Source: Candidatus Saccharibacteria bacterium UBA7683
GTDB lineage: Bacteria > Patescibacteriota > Saccharimonadia > Saccharimonadales > UBA7683
Direction: 5' to 3'
DNA: 13,438 bases
Assembly (NCBI GenBank): GCA_002482925.1
Contig: DLGX01000023.1
Location: forward strand, 1 to 13,438
The notes beneath the pieces were generated by a model. It made no database searches. It was not told where the DNA came from and saw only the letters and a list, made by a program, of their open reading frames with translations. This document shows positions 4,759-12,992 of this stretch, piece by piece (the first letter of the stretch is position 1; the number at the start of each line of letters is the position of its first letter). The translations under genes and the position numbers were made by a program.

Positions 4759-7388
4759 AAAGCGTTCAAAGTCGGCGCTATTTTCGAAGTATTAACTTTA
4801 TAGTAATTGGAATTCTCGGTCTGCTACTGCTTTTGTTGTTTCCTAAAAATACCTACGCCGCTCCCCCGAACCTATTACCAGAAGATCCCAACTTGTACTA
4901 CGCGGTCTCGTCAGGTACAAAAAACGGAGTTGGTAGTAACCTTCTGTATTCACCGGTTGTATGGATAAAGGTTTATGCGGGAACAAATAATGGCACAACC
5001 GTAACGTTTCTTAATGGTAATCATTGTCCTAATACTTCTGGGTATGATTCAGGCACGGTTGGTACCACTAAATTCGAGTTGCACGGCGTTGATAGCGACG
5101 AAAAATATTTTTTCTACAACGGAGTAACAGTTAATAGCTCAGTGAACAACACTACAAACCCAGCAGCTTGTGGAAACGTAACAATGAACATACCGGCAGG
5201 AAAATTGACCGAAAGCGAAGTAGCAGGACACGTATCTCCATTTGGTACCAAGCTTTTTGTAGGACTTATAAAAGTGTATATGCAACCCTATAGTCCAACT
5301 ACGAATGGACCGACAAATGCGTTCAGGGTAAGTATAGCTTCTGCATACATTGGCGGATGGGCACAGGAGCCCACAGACTCTCAAACACCTGGTGAGCCTA
5401 CTGGTCGAAATACTGTGACAATACTGGGACGTCCTAACACTGGGTCGAATACACCAACTGATGATTACGAGCTTAAATTTAAGCCGCCTTGTACATTCTT
5501 CGGCGGTGGTTTAAGTCCTCCAAACAAAAATGTCTACTTAAAGTGGCGCGATGATGACAATGGTACAGGGTATCAACCAAATTTCACAATGAGGCTTTAT
5601 GAACAGAATGAGGGTAGTTCTGGCCTGGGTACACTAGTCAAAACCATTACTACGCGTTCAGGCGAGGGTGCATATGCGTCAGATCTAATCACAGTTAAAC
5701 CGCACAAAAAATACGTGTGGAGGTGGGAAGGTATTACCCGTAGAAACGGTGTTCAGGTTTACTATCCATTTGATAGCGGAGACTATGATTTTGAATGTCC
5801 GCAGTTTACTGATGCTTCATGTACTATTTTAGATAATACCGCGACTAATGGTGTGCCAGACCAAGTTAAGGCTGGCGCTACATTTGATGTAACAATGGTT
5901 GTAGGAAATAGTGGAACAACTTCTTGGGGGAGTACATATTATTTAGGTTCAGGCGCGGACAATAGCCCTTCTAGTGACCCAAGGGGGCATGATAATAATT
6001 TCTGGAAAGCAGTAAGCAATGGTAATAATACTGTCAGCACTCCTGTGGGTAATAGGATATCGCTCACCAACTACCCAGTGCCAGGTTCCGGAGGCAGTGA
6101 AGATCCTTCGTTTGTTTTACCAGCACTTCGGTTTGTGAAATTTAGAGTAACTGCGCCAACTACTGCGGGAAACTACCCGTTCTGGTGGCAGGTTGTGCAA
6201 GCTGGTGTGGCCTGGAGGGGTGAGCCATGCAAGAAAACGATTGAAGTTGTGGAACAAAGAAACCGTCCGTTTATAGGTGTTATGGGCGGAGATGTTATTA
6301 GTGGTGCTCGCTTCGGGTCTAACGAACTCGGTACTTTAGCAAGCTGTATTGCTACAGATGACGCAAAAAAGGCTCCTATAAAAACCAACGGCTATTACGG
6401 GAATTCTCTTGCGGTGCTTCGTGGGAATTCAGCCGCTCAGTACGGAGTTTTTGCTTCAGGCACTATTGGTGATGACAACAACTACTCAGCAATCAACACA
6501 TTCTTAGGTGACTTCGGTTACAACAGACCTCAAACAGATGATTCTTCTAAAGATGCGCTTTTTGCAAATACTAATTTAGAAAATAGAGAATACGGAAACT
6601 TCTACAAAGAAATTTCTGATCCACCGCTTCCATGTGTAGATATTAGAACGCTTCAGTCAGTAGGTGCCGCTACCCCCATAACTGGCGCTACTGCTATTAA
6701 TGCATTTCTAGACAGCCCAACTGAAAGTGGCGTCCGGCTTGTCACCGGAGGTTCAAATGTAACTATTGCGGCAAGACAGATTCCAGCCGGAACACGCAAG
6801 ACATTAATAACTACCGGAAACGTTACTATAAGCGGTAATGTTACCTATGGCGATAGCTATGCTTCTGAAAATAGCATTCCTTACTTACAAATTGTCGGCG
6901 GTAATATTTACATTCAAGTTAATGCCCAGCGTATCGACGCAAACCTTACTGCAATGCCTTCAAAAGACCCACTAGATCCGAATAATCCTAGCAAACAAGC
7001 AAACGGTATTATTGATACCTGTAGTAACATGAGTGGAACTACAGCTGGCTCGTGGCCAACTAGTCTTATTACTACTTCTTGTAGGCGTACACCCAACAGT
7101 TTTGTGCTGAACGGTAAGCTTGTTGCGCGTCGAATACTCTGGAAACGAACGAGTGGTACGATAAGTTTTAAAGACAACGTTATCGATTCGGCGTGCTACT
7201 ACGCTAATTACTTTGATGATGCCGATCTACCTAAAATTACAGATATCGACAGTGGTGTAGAGCGAATGCAAAAGTGTGCATCTGAATTAATAAAGTTCAA
7301 CGCCGAATCATACCTGAGTAATTTTAACAGCGGTGTTACCGTTGACTCGGTACCAAAAAGCACCACAGAACTGCCGCCTATTTACTAG
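4755..7388 (+). CDS. large secreted Ig-rich surface protein linked to the pilus locus
   Basis: An 877-residue exported protein. A basic start, a hydrophobic core (about 13-30) and TYA|APP at residues 33-38 make a signal peptidase I type signal, cleaved near residue 35. Residues 40-205 are beta-rich. Residues 245-345 look like an FN3/Ig-type domain (tryptophan and Tyr-rich strands, KYVWRWEG). Residues 348-500 match the NBR1-like Ig fold: NSGTTSWGSTYYLGS, FRVTAPTTAGNYPFWWQV and a Cys near the end. Residues 504-877 (from RPFIGVMGGDV) form a distinct module with glycine-rich strands, GNVTISGNVTYGD, GGNIYIQVNAQRIDANL, VLNGKLVARRILWKRT and a terminal LPPIY; I associate this module with CPR pilus-locus surface proteins of unknown structure. 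No C-terminal membrane anchor or sortase motif is visible. GTG is chosen as start: AAGGA lies about 9 bases upstream and the signal peptide follows directly. Possible role: adhesin or pilus-associated factor. Confidence 0.82.
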   Translation: MKSVQSRRYFRSINFIVIGILGLLLLLLFPKNTYAAPPNLLPEDPNLYYAVSSGTKNGVGSNLLYSPVVWIKVYAGTNNGTTVTFLNGNHCPNTSGYDSGTVGTTKFELHGVDSDEKYFFYNGVTVNSSVNNTTNPAACGNVTMNIPAGKLTESEVAGHVSPFGTKLFVGLIKVYMQPYSPTTNGPTNAFRVSIASAYIGGWAQEPTDSQTPGEPTGRNTVTILGRPNTGSNTPTDDYELKFKPPCTFFGGGLSPPNKNVYLKWRDDDNGTGYQPNFTMRLYEQNEGSSGLGTLVKTITTRSGEGAYASDLITVKPHKKYVWRWEGITRRNGVQVYYPFDSGDYDFECPQFTDASCTILDNTATNGVPDQVKAGATFDVTMVVGNSGTTSWGSTYYLGSGADNSPSSDPRGHDNNFWKAVSNGNNTVSTPVGNRISLTNYPVPGSGGSEDPSFVLPALRFVKFRVTAPTTAGNYPFWWQVVQAGVAWRGEPCKKTIEVVEQRNRPFIGVMGGDVISGARFGSNELGTLASCIATDDAKKAPIKTNGYYGNSLAVLRGNSAAQYGVFASGTIGDDNNYSAINTFLGDFGYNRPQTDDSSKDALFANTNLENREYGNFYKEISDPPLPCVDIRTLQSVGAATPITGATAINAFLDSPTESGVRLVTGGSNVTIAARQIPAGTRKTLITTGNVTISGNVTYGDSYASENSIPYLQIVGGNIYIQVNAQRIDANLTAMPSKDPLDPNNPSKQANGIIDTCSNMSGTTAGSWPTSLITTSCRRTPNSFVLNGKLVARRILWKRTSGTISFKDNVIDSACYYANYFDDADLPKITDIDSGVERMQKCASELIKFNAESYLSNFNSGVTVDSVPKSTTELPPIY

Positions 7389-7395
7389 TAAAAAA

Positions 7396-7427
7396 TACTG
7401 TAAATTCAGTAGCATTCGTAAAATGCT
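7396..7427. repeat. two adjacent inverted repeats upstream of pilM (operator-like)
   Basis: TACTG at 7396-7400 pairs with CAGTA at 7407-7411 (6-base centre), and AGCATT at 7411-7416 pairs with AATGCT at 7422-7427 (5-base centre). They fill the space immediately upstream of the pilM -10. Neither is followed by a T-run, so they are not a good terminator for the surface-protein gene. ACTGTAA also occurs as a direct repeat at 7397-7403 and 7436-7442, flanking the promoter. Binding by a regulator is plausible but unproven. Confidence 0.35.
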
Positions 7428-7429
7428 TA

Positions 7430-7438
7430 TGCTAAACT
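7430..7438 (+). promoter_or_regulatory. extended -10 promoter of the pil operon
   Basis: TGC plus TAAACT forms an extended -10 identical in hexamer to that of ychF; it ends 10 bases before the pilM ATG, predicting a leader of only a few bases. No Shine-Dalgarno lies between it and the ATG. An alternative hexamer, TATGCT at 7428-7433, would give a leader of about 8 bases. Confidence 0.42.
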
Positions 7439-7448
7439 GTAATCAAGT

Positions 7449-8501
7449 ATGAAAAGTTCGATTTTTAATGTGGTGGGCGACTTTTTCGCACTAGATATAG
7501 GAAGTTCAGCCATACGTGTGGTTCAGCTTCGAGGGTCTGGAAATACTCACAGCCTTGTTAAATATGGTGCCGCACCTGTAGATGTAAAAATCGCGCTTTC
7601 TGATGCGCCTGCAGATCAAAAGAAAATTAGCGATCTTATAGCAGCCCTTATTAGTGAGGTTGGAATTTCAACCAGAAATGTAGTAGTTGGTCTACCTTCA
7701 AACAAAACCTTTGTTACAATAATAGATCTTCCAAAAATGAGCGCCCAGGAACTTAAGGGCACCATTAAATACCAGGCCGACCAGTACATACCAATGAGTG
7801 CTGAAGAAGCTAAAATAGATTCAGTTATATTGGGGGATTCACCAACTGATCCAGGAAAAATGGAAGTACTGCTTGCAAGCGTCACTAATAAGTTTAGTGA
7901 AGCCCGCATGGAAATGCTCGAAGCAATTGGGCTTGATGTAGTTGCGCTTGAACCTGAGGCAATTGCGCTCGCTCGTTCGCTTACCCCGGCTAATGCTACG
8001 AATGCACAAATGGTAGTAGATATGGGCGAATATGCAACCGACATAGTTATTACCGTTGGTGGTGCGCCGAGACTTGTACGTTCTATTCCAACAGGCGGCC
8101 AGGCACTTTTAAAAGCCGCTATGCAGAATTTAAATATAGATGAAAACCAAGCTCGGCAGTTCGTGTACAAATTTGGTTTAGACCAGTCAAAACTTGAGGG
8201 CCAGATCAATCGCGCCCTGGCTTCTACTGTGGAAGTTGTGGCAAGTGAGGTTCAAAAATCAATAAAGTTCTTTAACGGAAGGTACCCGAACGCTGCGCTT
8301 GGCGGTATTGTAACTTCAGGTGCTGCGGTCTTGCTTCCAGGCTTCCATCAGTATCTTTCAACTGCAGCTGGTAACATTCCAGTTCAGGGCGGTAACAGCT
8401 GGCAGAATGTCAGCTACAGCAATAGCGCGCATGAACAGTTAATGTCGGTAAATCACCAATTTGCGGTAGCAGTAGGTTTGGCAGAAAGGAACGGAGAATG
8501 A
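7449..8501 (+). CDS. pilM: type IV pilus assembly protein PilM (actin-like ATPase)
   Basis: A 350-residue cytoplasmic actin-fold protein that binds the N-terminus of PilN and ties the inner-membrane complex to the assembly motors. The first nucleotide-binding loop, FALDIGSSAIRVVQL, is at residues 13-27; the second, VVDMGEYATDIVI, is near 188-200; the adenosine motif GGIVTSGAAVLLPG is near 285-298. KYQADQYIPMSAEEA (about 110-124) is the typical PilM segment after the SHS2-like insertion. Length agrees with the family (about 350). It heads a tightly packed operon; its TGA overlaps the pilN ATG by four bases. Confidence 0.95.
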   Translation: MKSSIFNVVGDFFALDIGSSAIRVVQLRGSGNTHSLVKYGAAPVDVKIALSDAPADQKKISDLIAALISEVGISTRNVVVGLPSNKTFVTIIDLPKMSAQELKGTIKYQADQYIPMSAEEAKIDSVILGDSPTDPGKMEVLLASVTNKFSEARMEMLEAIGLDVVALEPEAIALARSLTPANATNAQMVVDMGEYATDIVITVGGAPRLVRSIPTGGQALLKAAMQNLNIDENQARQFVYKFGLDQSKLEGQINRALASTVEVVASEVQKSIKFFNGRYPNAALGGIVTSGAAVLLPGFHQYLSTAAGNIPVQGGNSWQNVSYSNSAHEQLMSVNHQFAVAVGLAERNGE

Positions 8502-9199
8502 TCCAGGTTAATCTTCTTCCAGATGTGAAACGCGAATATTTGCGAGCGCAACAGATGAAACATATGTTTACAGTAATTTCTATACTTACTACTATAATTG
8601 CAGTAAGCTTGCTTGTGCTGTTATTTGCCTATGTGCAAGTTGTACAACCACGGCACCGTACTAATCTACAAAAAGACATTGATTCAGGAATAGCTGATCT
8701 TAAAAAGAAGAACGACGCAGTAAAAATTGTTACCGTTCAAGGCGTGCTTGAACAAATACCTGGACTTCAAGATAAAAAATTGATTACTTCGAATTTATTT
8801 ACCTATCTTACCGAATTTACACCAAGAGATGTTTCGTATAGCGAAATTAAGCTTGATCTTACAACTAATACTTTGTCACTGAGTGGTCAGACAACAACGC
8901 TAGAACGCGCTAACGTACTTGCCAACAACCTAAAAAGTGCAAGCTTTTCTTATAAACAAAATGATGCCACACAAACCTTGAAACCGTTTTCTAACATTGT
9001 ATTTAGTAGCCTAGGTAAGACCGAAGAAACACAAGGTAATAAAAACGTTGGATTCCAGATTACATTCCAGATTGACCCAACGATGTTTAATCAAGCAATT
9101 TCAGACCAAAAAATAAAAGTGAATGCATCTTCAGAAGAACTTTTACTGCCTTCAGCTCAACCATTTAACGAAACAACTAATGCAGGAGCTTCACAATGA
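8498..9199 (+). CDS. pilN: type IV pilus assembly protein PilN
   Basis: A 233-residue bitopic membrane protein. The N-terminal MIQVNLLPDVKREY carries the conserved NLLP motif that inserts into PilM. A transmembrane helix spans about residues 23-49, followed by a predicted coiled coil and an extracytoplasmic ferredoxin-like domain (about 100-205; the DLTTNTLSLSGQTTTLERANVLANNL-type strand-helix pattern). The C-terminal tail of about 30 residues is longer than in proteobacterial PilN and probably disordered. A GGAG ribosome site lies just before the ATG within the end of pilM. Confidence 0.88.
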   Translation: MIQVNLLPDVKREYLRAQQMKHMFTVISILTTIIAVSLLVLLFAYVQVVQPRHRTNLQKDIDSGIADLKKKNDAVKIVTVQGVLEQIPGLQDKKLITSNLFTYLTEFTPRDVSYSEIKLDLTTNTLSLSGQTTTLERANVLANNLKSASFSYKQNDATQTLKPFSNIVFSSLGKTEETQGNKNVGFQITFQIDPTMFNQAISDQKIKVNASSEELLLPSAQPFNETTNAGASQ

Positions 9200-9825
9200 G
9201 CCCTAAAGTAAAGCAATCCACTACGAGAAGAGAACAAGTTAAAAAGGCTGGTTCGACGGTATTTATTGTTATTGCAATTGCTGCTGTAGTGGTGATGTTT
9301 AGCCTCATTTCAATGCGATTTCTTTGGGAAAAGAAAAGTTATAACGACCGAGTTATCGCTGCAAAAACAAAGGCTAGAGATGACATCACAACAAATCTAG
9401 AGAATCTAGACAAACTTTCTGAGCAGTTTCCACAGCTAGAACAGAGTGCCAGCACTAATTCTAAGACTATTCTGCATGCATTGCCACCAGTGTACGATTA
9501 TGCCGCCCTGGCGAGCTCTATAGACTATTTAGCGTCTACTTCTGGTGTTAAATCTAATACCTCAATAGGCGAAGATCTTTCGGCAAGCGCACTCAGTTCA
9601 GCTACGACATCGAGCCCAGTTGAAATTCCGCTCAATATTCAGGTAACTGGAAGCTACGAATCCATTAAACAGTACATTACAAACTTAGAAAACAGCATTC
9701 GGCCTATACATGTTTCAGCAGTGCTATATTCTGGCTCTAACGGTTCGCTAGACGCAACGATTCAAGCGGTAACGTACTACCAGCCTTCGCGTTCTCTCGA
9801 TGTTCTAAGGAGTGCTATACAATGA
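9196..9825 (+). CDS. pilO: type IV pilus assembly protein PilO
   Basis: A 209-residue bitopic protein: basic N-terminus, transmembrane helix at about 19-43, coiled-coil-like stretch (about 45-85) and a C-terminal ferredoxin-like domain containing IPLNIQVTGSYESIKQYITNLEN, the usual PilO strand-helix signature. It should pair with PilN on the outer face of the membrane. Its ATG overlaps the pilN stop by four bases and is preceded by AGGAG; its own stop overlaps the next gene in the same way. Sequence conservation in PilO is low, so the call leans partly on gene order. Confidence 0.85.
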   Translation: MSPKVKQSTTRREQVKKAGSTVFIVIAIAAVVVMFSLISMRFLWEKKSYNDRVIAAKTKARDDITTNLENLDKLSEQFPQLEQSASTNSKTILHALPPVYDYAALASSIDYLASTSGVKSNTSIGEDLSASALSSATTSSPVEIPLNIQVTGSYESIKQYITNLENSIRPIHVSAVLYSGSNGSLDATIQAVTYYQPSRSLDVLRSAIQ

Positions 9826-10064
9826 AAAAAAATGACATCGCAGCAATAGTAATAATTGTGGCAATTGCCGGCGTATTTTCTTATTTTATTGCCAACGCTA
9901 TTATTGGCAAACCTAACAATAATCCTGTGCAAGTTGAGCAGATAACCCCAATTGGCGGTTCATTCCCAACCCCTGACCCAAGGGTATTTAACGAAAAAGC
10001 GATCGATCCAACTGTAGAGATCAATGGAGACGGGCAATCGACCAATCAACCATTCGCAAACTAA
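9822..10064 (+). CDS. small single-helix membrane protein in the PilP position
   Basis: An 80-residue protein with a two-lysine start, one transmembrane helix (about 5-28) and a 50-residue, Pro/Asn-rich outside tail (GKPNNNPVQ, GGSFPTPDPRVFNEKAIDPT). It occupies the slot where diderm bacteria encode the lipoprotein PilP, but shows no lipobox and no PilP beta-domain, so it should not be named pilP. The ATGA overlap with pilO and an AAGGAG ribosome site support that it is translated. It could bind the PilN/PilO pair within the membrane; function unknown. Confidence 0.78.
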   Translation: MKKNDIAAIVIIVAIAGVFSYFIANAIIGKPNNNPVQVEQITPIGGSFPTPDPRVFNEKAIDPTVEINGDGQSTNQPFAN

Positions 10065-10083
10065 GTAAAAGGGGTGGTGAAAC

Positions 10084-11901
10084 GTGAGTGTCCTTTCAGA
10101 AGAAAACCAGAAAAAACTTGAAGATCTGCTTGTAAGCGGCAAGCTACTTACAGCTGCCCAAATTTCTGATTTTAAAAAAGAAGCTGCCACCGAAAAAGCA
10201 CCCTTTCTTTCGTATTTGTTGCAAAATAAGCACATAACAAGCGAACAGTTCACCAAGATAACCGCGCAGGTATTAAATATTCCGTACGTAAACTTAGTTG
10301 CTTCAAAAGTGAATCCAAGCATTTTAAACCTTTTAGGTAGAGAAGTCGCAGAACGATTTATGTCAGTGCCGCTTGGCGAAATGGAACATCGTTTAGCAGT
10401 TGCAATGTTGGACCCGAATAACGTACAGGCAGTAGACTTTCTTTCTAACAAAATTGGCAAGCCACTTAAAGTGTATATGGCTTCAGAAGAAGGTATTCGC
10501 CACGTGCTCGACCAGTATAATACCGATCTTCAAAAAGGCGTAAGCGAAGCAATTACTTCAGTAGATTCGGACTTAGAAGGCGATGATTCACTGCAGGCAA
10601 TTTTGGCAGAAAAAGAAAATACCAAAAAAGATGAAACAAAAGAAATAACTACAATTGTGCAAGATTCCCCAATCAGTAGAGCGCTAAGTACAATTTTGGA
10701 ATACGCCGTGCGTTCACGTGCTTCAGATATTCACATAGAACCACTTGAAGAAAATTTGCGTATTCGCTGTCGTATAGACGGCGTGCTTCGTGAAATAATG
10801 AAGCTTCCAAAATCTATTGAGCCTGCACTTATTTCTCGTGTGAAGATTCTTTCTAATCTTAAAATCGACGAACACCGTATTCCTCAAGATGGTCAGTTTA
10901 CCGTAAGAATGGGGCAGCGCGACGCCGATCTTCGTATAGCAATTAGTCCGGTTGTATGGGGCGAACAAGTGATTATTCGTATTTTGGATAAATCTAACAC
11001 AAGCTTTAAATTAGAAGATCTTGGGTATGCCGGAAGAAGTCTCAGGGCAATCAGAAAAGGGCTACAAAAACCAAATGGTATGATTCTTACTTCTGGCCCA
11101 ACTGGTTCTGGTAAATCGACCAGCCTCTATGCATTAATCCAAGAAATTAAGAACGATACGATCAATATCGTTACATTGGAAGACCCGGTTGAATATAAGA
11201 TGAGCGGCGTAAACCAGATTCAGGTTCACCCTGAGGTGGGCTTAACATTTGCCTCTGGGCTTCGTTCAATTCTTCGTCAAGATCCCGATGTAGTCTTAGT
11301 AGGGGAAATTCGTGACAAAGAAACCGCAAACTTAGCCGTACAAGCAGCACTTACGGGCCACTTAGTGTTTTCAACGCTACACACTAACTCTGCCGCTGGC
11401 GTGCTTCCACGACTGCTTGATATGGGAATCGAACCATTTTTAATTGCTTCAACCGTAAATACAATTATTGGCCAACGTCTTGTTAGAAAAATTTCGGACA
11501 ATAGCGAAAGTTATCAGGCAGACGATGCTGAAGCAGCAGCCATAAAAAGCTCACTCGGCCATTTATTACCCGAAAAACAAGCCGATCTTGCAAAAGTTTC
11601 TAAAGATCTTGGCTACGAGGGCTTGCCCTTGAAGGACCAAAGCGCTTATACTTTACATAGAGGCAAAGATACATCCGCAGCTCCTGGGGGATATAAAGGC
11701 CGAGTAGGTCTGTACGAGGTCATAGATGTCAACGAAGAAATCGAAAAAATGATTTTAGCAAGGGCAACATCAAATGATATTCAGGACAAAGCGCAGGAGC
11801 ACGGAATGATAACAATGCGGGAAGACGGATATCTCAAGGCGCTTACTGGTTTAACAACTGTAGCCGAGGTTAACCGCGTGACCGCAGTAGAGAGTGCATA
11901 A
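10084..11901 (+). CDS. pilB: type IV pilus assembly (extension) ATPase PilB
   Basis: A 605-residue hexameric motor ATPase. The N-terminal MshEN domain covers about 8-160 (LTAAQISDF, ITAQVLNIPYVNL). The secretion-ATPase core follows: ASDIHIEP (near 215), Walker A GPTGSGKS at 338-345, Walker B DPDVVLVGEIRD at 400-411 with catalytic E408, and the His box TGHLVFSTLHTNSAAG. After GQRLVRKI most PilB/GspE proteins carry a zinc-binding four-cysteine loop; here the region up to GGYKGRVGLYEVI has no cysteine and a loop of different composition. GTG start: AGGGGTGG sits a few bases upstream, and the next residues match the family N-terminus. A 19-bp gap separates it from the preceding gene. Confidence 0.95.
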   Translation: MSVLSEENQKKLEDLLVSGKLLTAAQISDFKKEAATEKAPFLSYLLQNKHITSEQFTKITAQVLNIPYVNLVASKVNPSILNLLGREVAERFMSVPLGEMEHRLAVAMLDPNNVQAVDFLSNKIGKPLKVYMASEEGIRHVLDQYNTDLQKGVSEAITSVDSDLEGDDSLQAILAEKENTKKDETKEITTIVQDSPISRALSTILEYAVRSRASDIHIEPLEENLRIRCRIDGVLREIMKLPKSIEPALISRVKILSNLKIDEHRIPQDGQFTVRMGQRDADLRIAISPVVWGEQVIIRILDKSNTSFKLEDLGYAGRSLRAIRKGLQKPNGMILTSGPTGSGKSTSLYALIQEIKNDTINIVTLEDPVEYKMSGVNQIQVHPEVGLTFASGLRSILRQDPDVVLVGEIRDKETANLAVQAALTGHLVFSTLHTNSAAGVLPRLLDMGIEPFLIASTVNTIIGQRLVRKISDNSESYQADDAEAAAIKSSLGHLLPEKQADLAKVSKDLGYEGLPLKDQSAYTLHRGKDTSAAPGGYKGRVGLYEVIDVNEEIEKMILARATSNDIQDKAQEHGMITMREDGYLKALTGLTTVAEVNRVTAVESA

Positions 11902-11918
11902 ACAGGAGGTGGGAACAA

Positions 11919-12989
11919 ATGGCAGCGTCAACACTCAGAATTGAAAATTTACTCGAGCATGTAATTAAGAACAAGGCTTCTGATTTGCATCTTCAAGTTG
12001 GATTACCCCCAATGCTTCGCGTAGATGGCAAGCTTAGCGCAATTGCAAGCACGCCCGATCTTACCGAAGAGCTCGTAGAAAATCTAGTATTTTCAATACT
12101 CGACGACGATCAAAAACAGGTGCTTTTAAAAGACAAAGAATTTGATTTTTCATTCGCCTTTGGCGATCTTGGGCGTTTTCGTGTAAACGCATACCATGAA
12201 CGCGGTAATATTGCCGCTGCGCTTCGTTTAATTCCTAACGAAATCTTAACAACCGAGCAACTTGGTCTTCCTAATGTTGTAAATGGGTTTGCCGATTATC
12301 CACGAGGTCTAGTGCTCGTTACGGGTCCAACTGGCTCGGGTAAGTCGACTACACTTGCGGCTTTAGTAGATAAAATTAACAACGAACGTGCCGAACATAT
12401 TATTACCATTGAAGATCCAATTGAATTTACGCATAAATCTAAAAAATCTGTAGTTGTACAACGAGAAGTTCATTACGACACCTATTCATTTTCTGCCGCA
12501 CTTCGTTCAAGTCTTCGACAAGATCCAGACGTAGTGCTTATTGGTGAAATGCGAGATCTTGAAACAATTTCAGCAGCAATTACTATTGCTGAAACTGGTC
12601 ACTTGGTATTTGCTACACTTCACACCAACTCTGCCGCTCAAAGTATCGACCGTATGATCGATGTATTTCCACCGCATCAACAACCACAGATTCGCGCACA
12701 GCTTTCAAACATCTTAATGGCAATTTGTTCCCAAAGACTCGTACCAACCATTGGAGGAGGGCGTGTGGCTGCTTCAGAGATTCTTATTGCAACACCAGCT
12801 GTCAGAAACATCATCCGCGAAGGCAAAAGCCATCAGCTTGATGCAGTAATTCAAACAGGTGCTGACAAAGGCATGCAATCTATGGACAGAACACTCGTGT
12901 CGTTAATTCGAAGCGGTTCTATTACGTATGACGATGCCAAGACCTTCGCTGTAGATCTAGAAGAATTCGAAAGGCTAATGAGGGGATAA
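11919..12989 (+). CDS. pilT: type IV pilus retraction ATPase PilT
   Basis: A 356-residue retraction motor. It begins with the PilT-type KNKASDLHLQVGLPPMLRVDG (PAS-like N-domain), has Walker A GPTGSGKS at 136-143, Walker B DPDVVLIGEMRD at 202-213 with catalytic E210, and the His box TGHLVFATLHTNSAAQSIDRMIDVFPPHQQ. The PilT-specific AIRNLIRE-like motif appears as AVRNIIREGK in the C-terminal region, which distinguishes it from PilB. Length is normal. A strong AGGAGGTGG ribosome site precedes the ATG, the best in the window. Its presence predicts that the pilus can retract, i.e. twitching or host pulling. Confidence 0.96.
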   Translation: MAASTLRIENLLEHVIKNKASDLHLQVGLPPMLRVDGKLSAIASTPDLTEELVENLVFSILDDDQKQVLLKDKEFDFSFAFGDLGRFRVNAYHERGNIAAALRLIPNEILTTEQLGLPNVVNGFADYPRGLVLVTGPTGSGKSTTLAALVDKINNERAEHIITIEDPIEFTHKSKKSVVVQREVHYDTYSFSAALRSSLRQDPDVVLIGEMRDLETISAAITIAETGHLVFATLHTNSAAQSIDRMIDVFPPHQQPQIRAQLSNILMAICSQRLVPTIGGGRVAASEILIATPAVRNIIREGKSHQLDAVIQTGADKGMQSMDRTLVSLIRSGSITYDDAKTFAVDLEEFERLMRG

Positions 12990-12992
12990 TCC

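Noticed and set aside
7616..8209. A 197-codon open frame on the minus strand inside pilM.
   Set aside because: It lies wholly antisense to a well-supported conserved gene, and its serine-rich composition is typical of a shadow frame.
8498..9825. Possible UGA recoding, as in Gracilibacteria/SR1.
   Set aside because: UGA stops end pilM, pilN and pilO exactly at ATGA overlaps with the next gene, so UGA is a normal stop here.
9960..10460. A 166-codon minus-strand frame across the small gene and the start of pilB.
   Set aside because: It is antisense to coding sequence with clear family matches and has no recognisable domain or ribosome site.
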